Positions 39,201-48,440 of a DNA stretch of 64,000 nt are shown one piece after another. Positions within the stretch are counted from its first letter, which is position 1, and each line of letters opens with the position of its first letter. Location of the stretch: contig NZ_JAFFJX010000003.1 in NCBI RefSeq assembly GCF_016924755.1, positions 248,001-312,000 of the forward strand. Reading direction: 5' to 3'. The notes under the pieces were generated by a model. That model saw only the letters and a program-made list of their open reading frames with translations. It did no database searches and was not told the DNA's origin. Position numbers and translations under genes: made by a program. The DNA comes from Longitalea arenae (GTDB taxonomy: Bacteria > Bacteroidota > Bacteroidia > Chitinophagales > Chitinophagaceae).

Positions 39201-39687
39201 ATGTAGTAGTACTTACCACGCGCTGCATCGACATTTCCGGTTTGATCCAGGGACCACCGGCCAATGCAAAACCATCACTGACGTGCATACCCAGCTGTAA
39301 ATTCAGCCGTTTGGCCTCCTGCATGGCGAACAATACCAGGCTCCACCAATGGGGTGTTAATTGCTGCGCCGGCGGATCCACCAGGGGAATACTGTCGGCC
39401 CCTTTGATGAACATCATATAGGCGCCGCCAATGCCGGCTTCTTTCATCGCTTCCAGGTCGGCAGTAATGCCTTCCTTGGAAGCAGCAGCCTGCATCCAGT
39501 ACCAGATCACCCAGGGTTTTGCCGATTCGGGGGGATGGCGGAACAAATCATCCAATGAAGTATCTGCAACAGGGGTATTTTCAGGGAACGCAATCGTTCC
39601 CGGAAACTTTTTAGCATACGGGAACAGGAATAATACACCTACACTACATAGTATTACAATGGTACGTTTTCTCATCCTTGTTGTCAT
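36217..39687 (-). CDS. GH106 alpha-L-rhamnosidase-like protein
   Basis: The 1156-residue exported enzyme has an N-terminal signal and the GH106 start FRHPPESAKPWVIWYWMQ with EAGIGGAYMM. A central catalytic part follows (MLHLDSWECGSQNWSPVF, CIMTGETIAPTMTSDG), then a C-terminal beta-sandwich (DVGDVANLAEVFVNGKSC and TPPYRVDITKALRPGKNDL). GH106 members remove alpha-L-rhamnose, including from rhamnogalacturonans. It is in the susC/susD operon. The start is at the first ATG (39687); one at 39675 is possible. Confidence 0.92.
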   Translation of the reverse strand: MTTRMRKRTIVILCSVGVLFLFPYAKKFPGTIAFPENTPVADTSLDDLFRHPPESAKPWVIWYWMQAAASKEGITADLEAMKEAGIGGAYMMFIKGADSIPLVDPPAQQLTPHWWSLVLFAMQEAKRLNLQLGMHVSDGFALAGGPWIKPEMSMQRVVSTTTYVSGKKKFNGILPQPETRVNYYRDIAVFAYPTVIQKSITDTAMVPVVTSSVAGVSPQFLVNKNNRQSFRSDSACWIQYAYDKPFTCRSIVIRPSGTNYPSRQLQILVSNDGKQFKLLQRMQAPRSGWQDTDADITYSIKPTTARYFRFVYDRTGLEPGSEDLDAAKWKPTLKVNGILLSGEPVIHQYEGKNGSVWRVSERTTAAMVPDSLCVPLDRILNITDKMTADGRLNWDVPEGNWTIMRVGHTSTGQTNATGGGGRGLECDKFNPEAVTLQFNSWFGEAIRRAGPDITKDVLKMLHLDSWECGSQNWSPVFREEFKKRRGYDCLPYLITMSGVPVESADVSERFLYDVRQTIMELVKDNFYMTLKKLSSKKGCIMTGETIAPTMTSDGLLHYQVVDVPMGEFWVRSPTHDKPNDMFDAISGAHIYGKQIIGAEAFTELRMAWDEHPGMLKALKDRNFALGVNRMAYHVFMHNPWVDRAPGMTLNGIGLYFQRNQTWWKPGKAWVEYAQRCQALLQLGKPVVDIAVFTGEEIPRRSILPDRLVKTLPGIFGDSIVEAEKKRLANSGNPLRTMPEGVTHTANMADPEDWIDPLHGYAYDCFNPDVLMKATVRNGRVEFPGGASYRILVLPQPHPMSPVTKRMTPAVAKKIAELVQAGATIIVNDAPEQSYSLTQSATADKEVKRVAAALWKKVPAGKLMKWKLGKGTVVQGPYKESSFEPLALKRDVDVRDISTGKMIRDIAWTHRAGNGFDLYFISNQLNEKRTIQVDLRISGRLPEVLDPVTGEQYPAKGYKFVHGGTRLTLELPANGSLFVVFSKPANEAIQRIDQRKISVDTIRAAWTVTFDHTKGGPAKPVVFDQLKDWSTDNNNAIKYYSGTAVYTTGFDHKSNDAIAKTWLDVGDVANLAEVFVNGKSCGVAWTPPYRVDITKALRPGKNDLTIAVTNTWFNRLKGDLLLPEKERITQTNAPFWAKDKPLLPAGLLGPVMLVTEQ

Positions 39688-39765
39688 ATCAGGCGTGAAG
39701 ATAAAACAGAAAATGGGAGACTAAACAGTACTCCCGATTTTCTTACTTGCCATATAAAGAAAACA

Positions 39766-41307
39766 CTATAAATAATCGTCGTTTTGTTGCAATTGTGGAT
39801 TGGCATCGATCTCCGTTTGCGGAAATGGCCAGAAATAATTGCGCTGTTCAAAAACGAATGGAACACCATTCGGATCTTTTAACTTCGGCAAAACAACATG
39901 TGCGATATTCCATCGCTTCAGGTCATTATAGCGGTGGCCTTCCAGCGCCAGCTCTATGCGCCGTTCATGCCTGATAAAATCTCTTAACTTTTCTTTAGTA
40001 TTATATCTTGCTTCATCCACCGCCGGCATATTGATACCGGGCCTGCCGCGCACATCATTGATCGCTTTATATACGGTTGCGTCCGGACCACTTACTTCGT
40101 TCTTTGCTTCTGCATACATCAACAGTACATCGGCATATCGCAAATGAATATAATCCTGGTCGGTTAAGTTAGCGGTTGCCGTAGTGAAGGGGGCTCTTGA
40201 CAGATCGACATATTTTTCCATAATAAAACCAGAAGCCGGATTGTTGATGCTCGGAACATATTCCGAACCATTCGGCGACAGCCATTTTTCGCCCGGCAAT
40301 TTTACCGTAAGATTCAGCCTCGGGTCGCGGTTGGCATAAGGCATCGCAGGATTATATAAAGGTGATTCCGTGATCGGCAGACCATCAATAGCTTCATACT
40401 CATCTACCAGGTTTTTATATGGCTGCATAATGGCATAATGCCCCAGCTCCAGGTCCATGCCATTGAGATTGCGATGGATCTTTGTGGGCGCCAGGTATTG
40501 CGTGCTGAACATGATCTCGGTATTCACAGCAGCATTTGATTGCCCGGCCGTTCTGAACAAGGCAGCATAGTTGTTCGACAGAGCGAATTTACCACTGTTC
40601 ATGATCTGCTGCAGTATGGGCACTGCTTCCGGAAACTTTTGCTGGGTGAGTAAAACGCGGGCCAGTAAAGCGGCGGCGCTGCCTTTCACTGCATGGCCAT
40701 TGTATTTTTCATCGGGCAAATTGTTCATGGCAAATTGCAGGTCTTCTTCTATCAGGGCATATACTTCAGCGCGCGGGCTTTTATCGATCTGCGATTCTTC
40801 GAGCGTAGCTGGTGGTGCGGTATAAATAACTACATCACCGAATGTTTGAACCAGGTCAAAATAAGCCAGTGCTCTTAGGAAACGAACTTCCGCACTGTAG
40901 GTATTTTTTTTCTGGTCTGTCAACGGCGCTTTATCAACATTGGCTAAAAAATAATTGCTGGAAGCGATCACCCGGTAAGGCGTGCTGTACATTTCAGCGG
41001 TGGTTGCGGTGGTGGAAGAGATACCGCCAAACGCTATTGTCGTGATGCCGGAGTGAAAAGGATTCGCAATCAGATAGGCATTATCCGTAAATCCATCGAG
41101 ATAGACCCGTTCATACCCTAAAAAATTTTCCTGCAAACGGGTATATACACCTGCCACAGCACTTTGCACATCAGCTTCAGAGGTCCAGAAGATCTCTGTT
41201 GAAACGGCATTGGGCGGATTCTTATCCAGGAAATCTTTTTTACAGGAAGCACCTGTTACAATGAATGCGACAAGTATAATTTGATATATAAGATGTTTTC
41301 TGTTCAT
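39766..41307 (-). CDS. SusD/RagB family nutrient-binding lipoprotein
   Basis: The 513-residue lipoprotein (lipobox GASC, Cys22, followed by KKDFLDKNPPNAVSTEIFW) has the TPR-rich SusD fold with the usual C-terminal FIRHERRIELALEGHRYNDL and RWNIAH. It captures glycans at the cell surface together with SusC. The ATG at 41307 is chosen as it begins the lipoprotein signal. It follows susC by 10 bp. Confidence 0.95.
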   Translation of the reverse strand: MNRKHLIYQIILVAFIVTGASCKKDFLDKNPPNAVSTEIFWTSEADVQSAVAGVYTRLQENFLGYERVYLDGFTDNAYLIANPFHSGITTIAFGGISSTTATTAEMYSTPYRVIASSNYFLANVDKAPLTDQKKNTYSAEVRFLRALAYFDLVQTFGDVVIYTAPPATLEESQIDKSPRAEVYALIEEDLQFAMNNLPDEKYNGHAVKGSAAALLARVLLTQQKFPEAVPILQQIMNSGKFALSNNYAALFRTAGQSNAAVNTEIMFSTQYLAPTKIHRNLNGMDLELGHYAIMQPYKNLVDEYEAIDGLPITESPLYNPAMPYANRDPRLNLTVKLPGEKWLSPNGSEYVPSINNPASGFIMEKYVDLSRAPFTTATANLTDQDYIHLRYADVLLMYAEAKNEVSGPDATVYKAINDVRGRPGINMPAVDEARYNTKEKLRDFIRHERRIELALEGHRYNDLKRWNIAHVVLPKLKDPNGVPFVFEQRNYFWPFPQTEIDANPQLQQNDDYL

Positions 41308-41317
41308 GGCAAGGCAT

Positions 41318-44300
41318 TTAAAATTTAACATTCAAACCCACATTTAAAATGCGCGTTTGCGGATACTGACTGAAGTTGGTTGACGGACTGTTCTCAGCCG
41401 TTGAGAAATTGGCGCGCTCAGGATCACCATTCTTGAAATCGGTCCAGGTGACCAGGTTATCAGCCGACACATACAACATTAGGTCCTTTACTTTCAATCT
41501 CGACATCATGACCCGCGGGAATGTATACGAAAGCGTTACATTCTTTAACCGCAGATAGGATGCATCGCGCAGAAAATAGGTGGAGCCATTGTAATTGTTC
41601 ATGTGCGGATAATCCTTGATGTAAATCGCCGGCATCGACTGGCTTTGGTTTTCCGGTGTCCAGGCATTCCGCCAATCGGTTGTAGGCGGTGTTCCCTGCA
41701 TAAAAGGATCAACGCCCCAGTTAAGTACCCGGCTCTTCACGCCTTGCACGCCCTGGAAGAAAAAGGTAAGACCAAATCCTTTATAGTCGACATTGCCTCC
41801 GAATGAATAGGTATAATCAGGATAAGCGCCTTTTACGATCACCCGGTCATCCGGTGTAATTCTGCCATCGGGTTTTCCCTCAGGACCGCTTACATCTCTC
41901 ATTTTTATATCGCCCGGCATCAGTGTGGTGGTTTGGCTATGCGGAATAGGCGTTTCTCCTTCCTGTACTATGCCATCCCAGAGATACAAATAATAAGAAT
42001 TGTAAGGAGCACCTACCTGAACAGTAGTGGTTCCAAAGCTTGGGATGCGCACTTCCAGCACTTCATTCCTGGCTGTGCTAACGATGCCATTCAGGCCATA
42101 AGAAACCTTACCGATCCTGTTTTGGTGTGTTAAAGACAATTCAATCCCCAAGTTGCGCATTCTGCCATTATTAATGGTAGGTGCATTCATCCCGATACTC
42201 GCAGGGATAAGCGGTGCGGCCAGAATATCGTAGGTGTATTTATTGAACCAGTCAAAAGTGAGGCCGACCAGGCCTTTCTGAATGACGAGGTCAAAACCGA
42301 AGTCAAGCACACGGGTAGATTCCCATTGTAAACTTTTATCGCGGAAAGTGTTGTTCACAGCGCCCTGTACGGCGGGCTGGTTACCGAAAGGATACTGCAC
42401 ATTGCTGATGGTAAGCACATCCTGGTATAAGTAAGTCCCGATATCCTGGTTACCCAGCACACCATAGGAACCTCTTAATTTCAAATCGGTCAACCAATAG
42501 AATTTGTCCTGCAGGAAATTCTCCCGCGAGATCATCCATCCTGCAGATACAGAGGGGAATAAGCCCCAGCGATAATCGGGATGCACTTTCGACGTACCAT
42601 CATAGCGCAGATTACCTTCCAGGAAATACTTGCCCTGAAAATCATAATTCACACGACCAAAGAAAGAGCGCAAGCCCCACTCCTGCGGATTTACATTTCC
42701 GGGAAGCCGCGGATGGCTGAAGTATAAGGATTCATTGGTATTGTTATAACCCGTAAGGTCGGTGAGCGCCTGGGAAACCGTACTGATCCGGCGGCCCCTC
42801 AATCCCTGGTTGCGTTGTGACACCTGTTCATAACCGGCCAGCACCTTGAGGTTATGATCGCCGAACTGGGTATTGTAGGTAAGTGTGCTATAAAGCGTGG
42901 GTTGTAATAATTTTGAGTATTGATCAGTTACCCCAACAATGTCGGGACCAAAAGTCCACATCCGGTAATCACCGGTAGTAGCATCCCGTTCCTGCAGCAA
43001 ATAAGAATTGTAATTGTGCTGATACATTTTATAGTATTCATCCACATAGTTTATGGCTGCTTTTGATGACCATACGAGGTTCTTCATCAATTTAATATCG
43101 ACGAAGACCTGTCCGTTCAGGTTATACTCCTTGTTATTCTGCCAGCCCATTTCATACATTTCCTGCGGGTTGCGGTTCCTGCCTTCTCTTTCATAAGCGC
43201 GGGTAACGATACGGCCGCTGCCATCTGGCAAGAAAGGCCCGTATAAAGGACCTGCCGCATAAACAGCCAGCATCATGTTCTCACCGGTAAAAGGCGGCTC
43301 CTGCCTGTTCTTATAAGTTGCATTAATAATGGTTCCGATCGTGATGGCCTTGGTAAGCTGACTGGTATAATTGATGAGGCCATTATATCTTTTGAAATTA
43401 TAACCTGGCAGCAAAGCATTCTGATCGAGATATGAAAGCGAGATATTAAAAGTATTTTTTTCACTGCCGCCCGACATGGAAAGGTTGTGATTGTGCACCA
43501 ATGCCGGTCTTACATAGTGATCAATATAATTGAAACTGGGATATTCATCAGACGGCGTCCTGTATTTTTCAATTTCCGCCTGGGGATATCGCACCGGCAC
43601 ACCATTGGTTCTGCCCCGGTCGATCGCTGCATTGAACATCTCCATGTACTCAGCGGAGTTGGTGATGAACTCAGGTAAGCGGGTGGCTGAATGCCGTGAG
43701 ATATTGGTACGGTAACTAAACTGCGTGGCGCCCTTTTTACCTTTTTTAGTGGTCACCAGGATAACGCCGTTTGCCGCCCTCGCCCCATAAATAGAAGCTG
43801 AAGCTGCATCTTTTAAGACGGTCGCTGTCTCGATATCATCAGGAGAAAGATTGTTCAATGATCCCGGTACCCCGTCGATCAATACAAGGGGCGCATTGCT
43901 GCCGGTAAAGGAGCTGCGGCCGCGTATCAATAATGAATTACCATCCCTTCCTGGTTCTGCCGTATTTTGATTTACCGTTAAACCAGGTAAACGCCCCTGC
44001 AAGAGGTTAACCGAATTAGGGGCGGGCCGCTCGGTCAACGTATTACCAGTCACCGTGGCAACGGCGCCGGTTACATTCGCGCGCTTCTGCGTACCATAGC
44101 CAATCACCACGACATCTTCAAGCGCCGCCTCAGCAGGTTTTAACCGTACTGATATCGATGTTGAAGTACCGACGTTCACTTCCTGCGTTTCCATACCGGC
44201 ATAAGAAAAAACAAGCACGGTAACACCCGCAGGCATTTCTAAACTAAAGCTACCTGCTTCATTGGTTTGCGTAACTCTTTGTGTGCCTTTGGCAGCAACT

Positions 44301-44464
44301 GTTACGCCTGGCAATGGCTGATCTTTATCATCAGTTACTTTTCCGGTAACAGGAACAGCCTGATAAAAGCCATTGTTATGGTCAAATATTCGATCGCGGG
44401 GAATGGAAAAGACAGGGGAATACGCCAACAGGCTTACCCCGAGGGAAAGCAAAACCAGTTTCAT
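41318..44464 (-). CDS. SusC/RagA TonB-linked outer-membrane transporter
   Basis: The 1048-residue transporter has a Sec signal, a CarboxypepD_reg domain (VTGKVTDDKDQPLPGVTVAA), the VVVIGYGTQKRANVTGAV TonB-box/plug start, a plug (GVPGSLNNLSPDDIETATVL, DAASASIYGARAANGVILVT) and a 22-strand barrel with the C-terminal RILNVGLNVKF. It imports oligosaccharides of the size class handled by SusD at 39766. It is first in its operon, behind a good promoter at 44534-44564. Confidence 0.95.
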   Translation of the reverse strand: MKLVLLSLGVSLLAYSPVFSIPRDRIFDHNNGFYQAVPVTGKVTDDKDQPLPGVTVAAKGTQRVTQTNEAGSFSLEMPAGVTVLVFSYAGMETQEVNVGTSTSISVRLKPAEAALEDVVVIGYGTQKRANVTGAVATVTGNTLTERPAPNSVNLLQGRLPGLTVNQNTAEPGRDGNSLLIRGRSSFTGSNAPLVLIDGVPGSLNNLSPDDIETATVLKDAASASIYGARAANGVILVTTKKGKKGATQFSYRTNISRHSATRLPEFITNSAEYMEMFNAAIDRGRTNGVPVRYPQAEIEKYRTPSDEYPSFNYIDHYVRPALVHNHNLSMSGGSEKNTFNISLSYLDQNALLPGYNFKRYNGLINYTSQLTKAITIGTIINATYKNRQEPPFTGENMMLAVYAAGPLYGPFLPDGSGRIVTRAYEREGRNRNPQEMYEMGWQNNKEYNLNGQVFVDIKLMKNLVWSSKAAINYVDEYYKMYQHNYNSYLLQERDATTGDYRMWTFGPDIVGVTDQYSKLLQPTLYSTLTYNTQFGDHNLKVLAGYEQVSQRNQGLRGRRISTVSQALTDLTGYNNTNESLYFSHPRLPGNVNPQEWGLRSFFGRVNYDFQGKYFLEGNLRYDGTSKVHPDYRWGLFPSVSAGWMISRENFLQDKFYWLTDLKLRGSYGVLGNQDIGTYLYQDVLTISNVQYPFGNQPAVQGAVNNTFRDKSLQWESTRVLDFGFDLVIQKGLVGLTFDWFNKYTYDILAAPLIPASIGMNAPTINNGRMRNLGIELSLTHQNRIGKVSYGLNGIVSTARNEVLEVRIPSFGTTTVQVGAPYNSYYLYLWDGIVQEGETPIPHSQTTTLMPGDIKMRDVSGPEGKPDGRITPDDRVIVKGAYPDYTYSFGGNVDYKGFGLTFFFQGVQGVKSRVLNWGVDPFMQGTPPTTDWRNAWTPENQSQSMPAIYIKDYPHMNNYNGSTYFLRDASYLRLKNVTLSYTFPRVMMSRLKVKDLMLYVSADNLVTWTDFKNGDPERANFSTAENSPSTNFSQYPQTRILNVGLNVKF

Positions 44465-44533
44465 ACGTTGCAATCGTTTAGATTAATAAATGACTAGGAT
44501 ACGTAGGGATCGCCGGAAGAATAGTTGTGTATC

Positions 44534-44564
44534 CAAATCTAGCTTTATCAATTACAGTAAACAA
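44534..44564 (-). promoter_or_regulatory. Promoter of the susC operon
   Basis: On the minus strand, TTG (44564-44562), 20 bp, then TAGATTTG (44541-44534), an exact match to the Bacteroidota TTG-N17-23-TAnnTTTG consensus. It lies about 70 bp upstream of the susC ATG. Confidence 0.7.
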
Positions 44565-44643
44565 TTACACATTTCACTATAATGATGGACTTTTTTACTA
44601 TTTATAAAAAAGAAAATCTTCCATCTGAATTGTGGAACAGCGC

Positions 44644-44775
44644 TGTTGCCAGTTCGGAGTTCAAAGTTCTCAGTTCTCAGTTCGCAATTGGCAGTTCGCA
44701 ATGGTTAGGTGTAAATTCGATAATTCAATAACTCAAAAAATCAATAACTCAATAACTCAATAACTATATAAACCG
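44644..44775. repeat. AGTTCGCAGTT words followed by 8-bp CAATAACT tandem repeats
   Basis: 44644-44704 holds CAGTTCGGAGTTC, CAGTTCTCAGTTC and GGCAGTTCGCAATGG. 44710-44770 holds six or more CAATAACT words. The remaining part of the 319-bp gap between susC and the BASS gene holds the susC promoter and nothing else recognised. Confidence 0.75.
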
Positions 44776-44783
44776 CTGTCAAC

Positions 44784-46127
44784 CTAGGTCAGCTCCTTCA
44801 CCCCATCCACCTGCTTATTAATTCCGAGCACCGTATCGTTCTCTTCCGGCTTTTTGTCAGCCACCGGCCTTTTGCGCCAGTAATTGGCTAAAATAGAACC
44901 GGCGATATTCATCCATGGACTGAAGACAGCTGCTGGTAAACCCAGGGTACCTAATTTTCCCATGCCTGCCGCAATACCGGAAGCCATGCCTGCATTTTGC
45001 AGGCCCACTTCAAATGCCACTGTACGGGCAGAATTTTTATCCAGCCGGAACAAACGGCCTAACCAGTATCCAAAAAAGAAACCGGCCGCATTATGTATGA
45101 CAGAACAAAGAAATAATAACCACCCTGTTTTTAATAAATTGTCGTGCCCGGCTGCAGTGGTGACAGTAGTAAAATAAATGATCCCGAACATGGAAAAATA
45201 AGGCATGATCCTGTCGAGCCCGGTAAATGTTTTTGCCAACAGGTGATATAACACACCTGCAACGATGGCGCCCAGCAGGAAACCAAAAATTTCCAAAGAT
45301 TGAAGCAGTGGTGTTGAACCAATATGCGTTGCCAGATAATTCCACGAGCCTAATGGCAATGCCGTCAGCCACAAAGCAGCAAAGATGAACATCAAAGTTA
45401 CCAGCCGCACGCCCCGGGGTGAAGCGCCTTTCAGGAAGTCGTGCAAGAGGGCTGCGCCGATGGGTACGATAACGATCTTGATAATCTCCATCATCATGTG
45501 AAGCACTTTCACTTCTACCAGGGTACCGGCCAGCAGTTTCATCAACAAGGGGGTGAAAAAAGGGGCTGCCATCGTAGCCATGGCCGTAACCACTACCGAC
45601 AATACGAGATTGGCCCTTGCCAGATACACCATTACGTTAGAAGCCAGCCCACTCGATGTAGAACCAATGAGAATGATACCGGCTGCTATCTCCGGTTCAA
45701 AGTGAAAAATGCGTGTAAGCAAAAACCCCATCAGCGGCATCACGGAGAAATGACATAATAAACCAATGGCCACTCCCTTGCCGGTCCTTGATACCGCCGT
45801 AAAATCTTCCAGTTTCATTTGTATGCCCATACCGAACATCACCAGCTGGATGATGACCAGCATTAACCATTTATTCCGCAGATCGATCGATCCCCAATTG
45901 GTAAAAGAAGCAGGATACATCATACCGGCTACCACGGCAGCAATGATCCAGCTTGTATATTGATATCCCTTTAATGACGGTATCGCTCCTAAACCGATGG
46001 CCATACATACAGCAGTACCTACGGCCGCCGGCCTATATAAGACCGGCTGCTGCATAATGATTCCGATCAGCAAAACAATGAATGCTGCAATACCGATCAC
46101 CAGGAACAGTTGGGAGATCTTTTTCAT
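44784..46127 (-). CDS. Bile acid:Na+ symporter (BASS/SBF) family transporter
   Basis: The 447-residue membrane protein has about ten hydrophobic segments in the SBF fold, with GMGIQMKLEDF, GSTSSGLASNVMVYLARANL and the Na+-site-like FEVGLQNAGMASGIAAGMG. Such carriers bring in organic acids by Na+ symport. The N-terminal two helices and a polar C-tail make it longer than the about 320-residue core. It is last in the run with the racemase-like protein, DUF1537 kinase and RuBisCO-like protein, so an acid-sugar substrate is inferred. ATG at 46127 chosen over a GTG three codons upstream. Confidence 0.88.
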   Translation of the reverse strand: MKKISQLFLVIGIAAFIVLLIGIIMQQPVLYRPAAVGTAVCMAIGLGAIPSLKGYQYTSWIIAAVVAGMMYPASFTNWGSIDLRNKWLMLVIIQLVMFGMGIQMKLEDFTAVSRTGKGVAIGLLCHFSVMPLMGFLLTRIFHFEPEIAAGIILIGSTSSGLASNVMVYLARANLVLSVVVTAMATMAAPFFTPLLMKLLAGTLVEVKVLHMMMEIIKIVIVPIGAALLHDFLKGASPRGVRLVTLMFIFAALWLTALPLGSWNYLATHIGSTPLLQSLEIFGFLLGAIVAGVLYHLLAKTFTGLDRIMPYFSMFGIIYFTTVTTAAGHDNLLKTGWLLFLCSVIHNAAGFFFGYWLGRLFRLDKNSARTVAFEVGLQNAGMASGIAAGMGKLGTLGLPAAVFSPWMNIAGSILANYWRKRPVADKKPEENDTVLGINKQVDGVKELT

Positions 46128-46135
46128 ATGGAACA

Positions 46136-46225
46136 CAAGGTTACATGTTTCAATTTACAGGCTACAAGGGCAGGTACGGGCATTTCCCTGTAACCTGAAA
46201 CCCTGCAGCCTGCAACTACTAAATA
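46136..46225. repeat. CAGGTTACAGG-type inverted repeat
   Basis: Left words TTACATGTTTCAATTTACAG and GGCTACAAGGG, right words CCCTGTAACCTGAAACC and CTGCAGCCTGCAAC. The arms pair around GGTACGGGCATTT. It lies between the racemase-like gene and the BASS gene. Confidence 0.65.
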
Positions 46226-46258
46226 AGAATAATATAGCTCCTTTATTAGTTTAAGCCA

Positions 46259-46918
46259 TTAAAGAACGGATGCGATATGTTGAACGGCAATACCCGGACT
46301 AGCCAGAATAGGCACTTTCTTATCTTCCGGAGCAAGGTTATCAGCTACCCGCGCCATAGAGGCCTGCGCCAGTACGATCACATCGGTTCTGGCAGATAAT
46401 TCACGCAACGCCTTTGCTACCATGGCATCGTGTTTTTCTGCATCACCGCTCATCAATGCGTCAAAAGCGCCTTCGCACAATACGGCTTCCAGTTCTATGG
46501 ATTTACCCGCTACGGCCGCCCTGCGTTGTACCAGGTCACTGGTCGGTTGCAGGGTGGTTGACAAAGTAGCGATAACACCAATACGTTTCCCCGTGCGCAC
46601 TGCCTGATCTGCCATCGGCTGATCAACCCGTAACACAGGCACATTGGTCAAGGCAGCGGCTGCTTCTACAGCAGCTCCGATAGAAGAACAGGTTACCAGG
46701 ATGAAATCGGCGCCTGCCGCTTCTGCAGATCCCACATAATTTACCACCCGCCGTGCCGTACCAGGTGTTAGTTCGCCACAAGCGATCGTATTTTTAATGA
46801 GACTGTCGTCAACAATGTTGAATACTTTTACCTGGGGTAAAAACTGACTGCACAATTGCTGGAACATAGGCACCAGGGTGGCTGATGTATGAATAAGCCC
46901 TAATGTTTTTTGTTGCAT
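46259..46918 (-). CDS. Asp/Glu/hydantoin racemase-family protein lacking the second catalytic Cys
   Basis: The 219-residue protein has the two-domain racemase fold. The first catalytic Cys is present (Cys77 in ILVTCSSIGAAVE). The place of the second, usually CxGM/C-T-H-like, reads VLAQASMAR (residues 182-190) with no Cys. Family members with one Cys can be decarboxylases or isomerases, so the name racemase is not safe. It is between a DUF1537 kinase gene and a transporter gene in the RuBisCO-like protein cluster, so it probably acts on an acid sugar or its breakdown product. Confidence 0.8.
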   Translation of the reverse strand: MQQKTLGLIHTSATLVPMFQQLCSQFLPQVKVFNIVDDSLIKNTIACGELTPGTARRVVNYVGSAEAAGADFILVTCSSIGAAVEAAAALTNVPVLRVDQPMADQAVRTGKRIGVIATLSTTLQPTSDLVQRRAAVAGKSIELEAVLCEGAFDALMSGDAEKHDAMVAKALRELSARTDVIVLAQASMARVADNLAPEDKKVPILASPGIAVQHIASVL

Positions 46919-46948
46919 GTTTATTCTGTTTACTTCTTTACAGTTAAA

Positions 46949-48286
46949 TTAATCGATCCTTCCTTTCATCAATACTTCAAAATAATTGTCGCCCCCTACC
47001 TGTCCACCTTTGAAATTCACTTCCAATCCATGTACCGGCGATCCCGGCGCAGTGGCCTTACACAATGGCGCACCGGGTACCAGGGCTGCGATCATTTCTA
47101 CCGCTTCAATACCCATTGCCCTTGCTGCATAACTGCTGGTATCGCCACCGGCGATCACGAGCCGTTTTACGGTTGAACCAGCTGCTGCTTCCCTGGCGAT
47201 CTTACCTAATGCCGTACCTAATAAAGCAGCGGGCAGATTGGCAGTTTGTTGTTGCGCAGCGCCACCAGTATGAACAATGACATGTTTTCCGTTATTCAAA
47301 CAGGCAAGGGCTTTACGGATAGATGTATCAACAGAAAGATCATCGTTATTACAGATCGCAGCTGCGTCGATCAGGATCTCTTCAAATCCTGCTGCTATGG
47401 CATATCTGATTTGTGCGGCCGTCACCGGCGAACAGCTTCCGGCAACCACCAGTAATGGTGCTGCTGTTCCGGGATCTTGCCAGGACCTAACGGGCTGCAA
47501 TATGTTGGTATGGTTCCAGTATTGTCCCAATGCCATTTCAATGCCTGATGATCCTACAGAGAACAAAGTACCTGCCCGGGCCTGTGCATCGATCAATTCA
47601 CCGATGCGCAACAATTGCTCCTGGTACAATGCATCCACTAATACGATCTCAAAACCAGCCTGCACCTGGTGTTCCCATTCCCTGTTGATGGCTTCGGCAG
47701 AAGCAGATACCTGGAGGATATCGACCAGTCCGGTCTTCTTACTGGTTTGCTTTGACAAATGCAGGCGCAGGTCGCTTTCATCGGCCGGAGTAACCGGATG
47801 ACGGCTCATCGATGGATGCCGGTCGAGCCGGTAGATATTCCCATTGCTGCCAATGCCCATACGCGCAAACAGATTGCCGAATAAGCAGTAGCGGCCTAAG
47901 ACCGGAGCAGCCACCAGCAAGGGTATTGCCCTGTTCTTAAACACTGCAGCGCCGGTATCAATGGCTTTACCGATACTTCCTATTGCAGGGGAAGAATCGA
48001 ACGTGGAACATACTTTATAATGCACATGACGGGCGCCTGTTTGCTGTAATTTTTCAAATGCAGGCAACAGGGTTTCTTCCATGGCTGCAGGCGACATTGC
48101 GCGGGTTTTACCGGCAACGCCAAAAGCGTTCAAACCCGGATACTTTTTCAATAACTCCACCGTGGGTGGCTCAATGAATAAGGCCGTCCTCGCCCCTGCC
48201 CTGCTTAGGAATTCCAAAGCATCGGTGGAACCGGTGAAGTCGTCGCCGTAGAAGGCTAGTAATATATTACTTTGTTTGTAAGACAT
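46949..48286 (-). CDS. Four-carbon acid sugar kinase family protein (DUF1537), OiaK-like by context
   Basis: The 445-residue kinase has the DUF1537 N-terminal domain start FYGDDFTGSTDALEFL (substrate and phosphate site), HYKVCSTFDSSPAIGSIGK and a C-terminal nucleotide-binding domain with VIAGGDTSSYAARAMGIEAV and PVHGLEVNFKGGQVGG. The family phosphorylates acid sugars such as threonate, erythronate and 3-oxo-isoapionate. It sits one repeat tract downstream of the RuBisCO-like gene. In the D-apionate pathway a DUF1537 kinase makes the substrate of such a protein, so OiaK function is proposed, not proven. Confidence 0.85.
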   Translation of the reverse strand: MSYKQSNILLAFYGDDFTGSTDALEFLSRAGARTALFIEPPTVELLKKYPGLNAFGVAGKTRAMSPAAMEETLLPAFEKLQQTGARHVHYKVCSTFDSSPAIGSIGKAIDTGAAVFKNRAIPLLVAAPVLGRYCLFGNLFARMGIGSNGNIYRLDRHPSMSRHPVTPADESDLRLHLSKQTSKKTGLVDILQVSASAEAINREWEHQVQAGFEIVLVDALYQEQLLRIGELIDAQARAGTLFSVGSSGIEMALGQYWNHTNILQPVRSWQDPGTAAPLLVVAGSCSPVTAAQIRYAIAAGFEEILIDAAAICNNDDLSVDTSIRKALACLNNGKHVIVHTGGAAQQQTANLPAALLGTALGKIAREAAAGSTVKRLVIAGGDTSSYAARAMGIEAVEMIAALVPGAPLCKATAPGSPVHGLEVNFKGGQVGGDNYFEVLMKGRID

Positions 48287-48321
48287 TCGGGTCAATGGAT
48301 ATAATCATTGTTAATGATCCT

Positions 48322-48440
48322 TGTTACCGGTCACCGGTTACCGGTTTCCAGGACCTTACTGTGCGTTTGTTAAAGTTTTTGGTGGTTGCCCGGCAACTGG
48401 TAACTGGCAACTGGTAACTGGTAACTGGTAACTGGTAACT
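48322..48440. repeat. Quasi-palindromic GGTTACC/GGTAACT repeat tract
   Basis: The left arm has TTACCGGTCACCGGTTACCGG, and the right arm (48385-48440) has about seven CTGGTAA/CTGGCAA words in the opposite sense. The about 35-bp loop starts GGACCTTACTGTGCG, somewhat like the loop of 23257-23372. It separates the RuBisCO-like gene from the DUF1537 gene. Confidence 0.85.
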
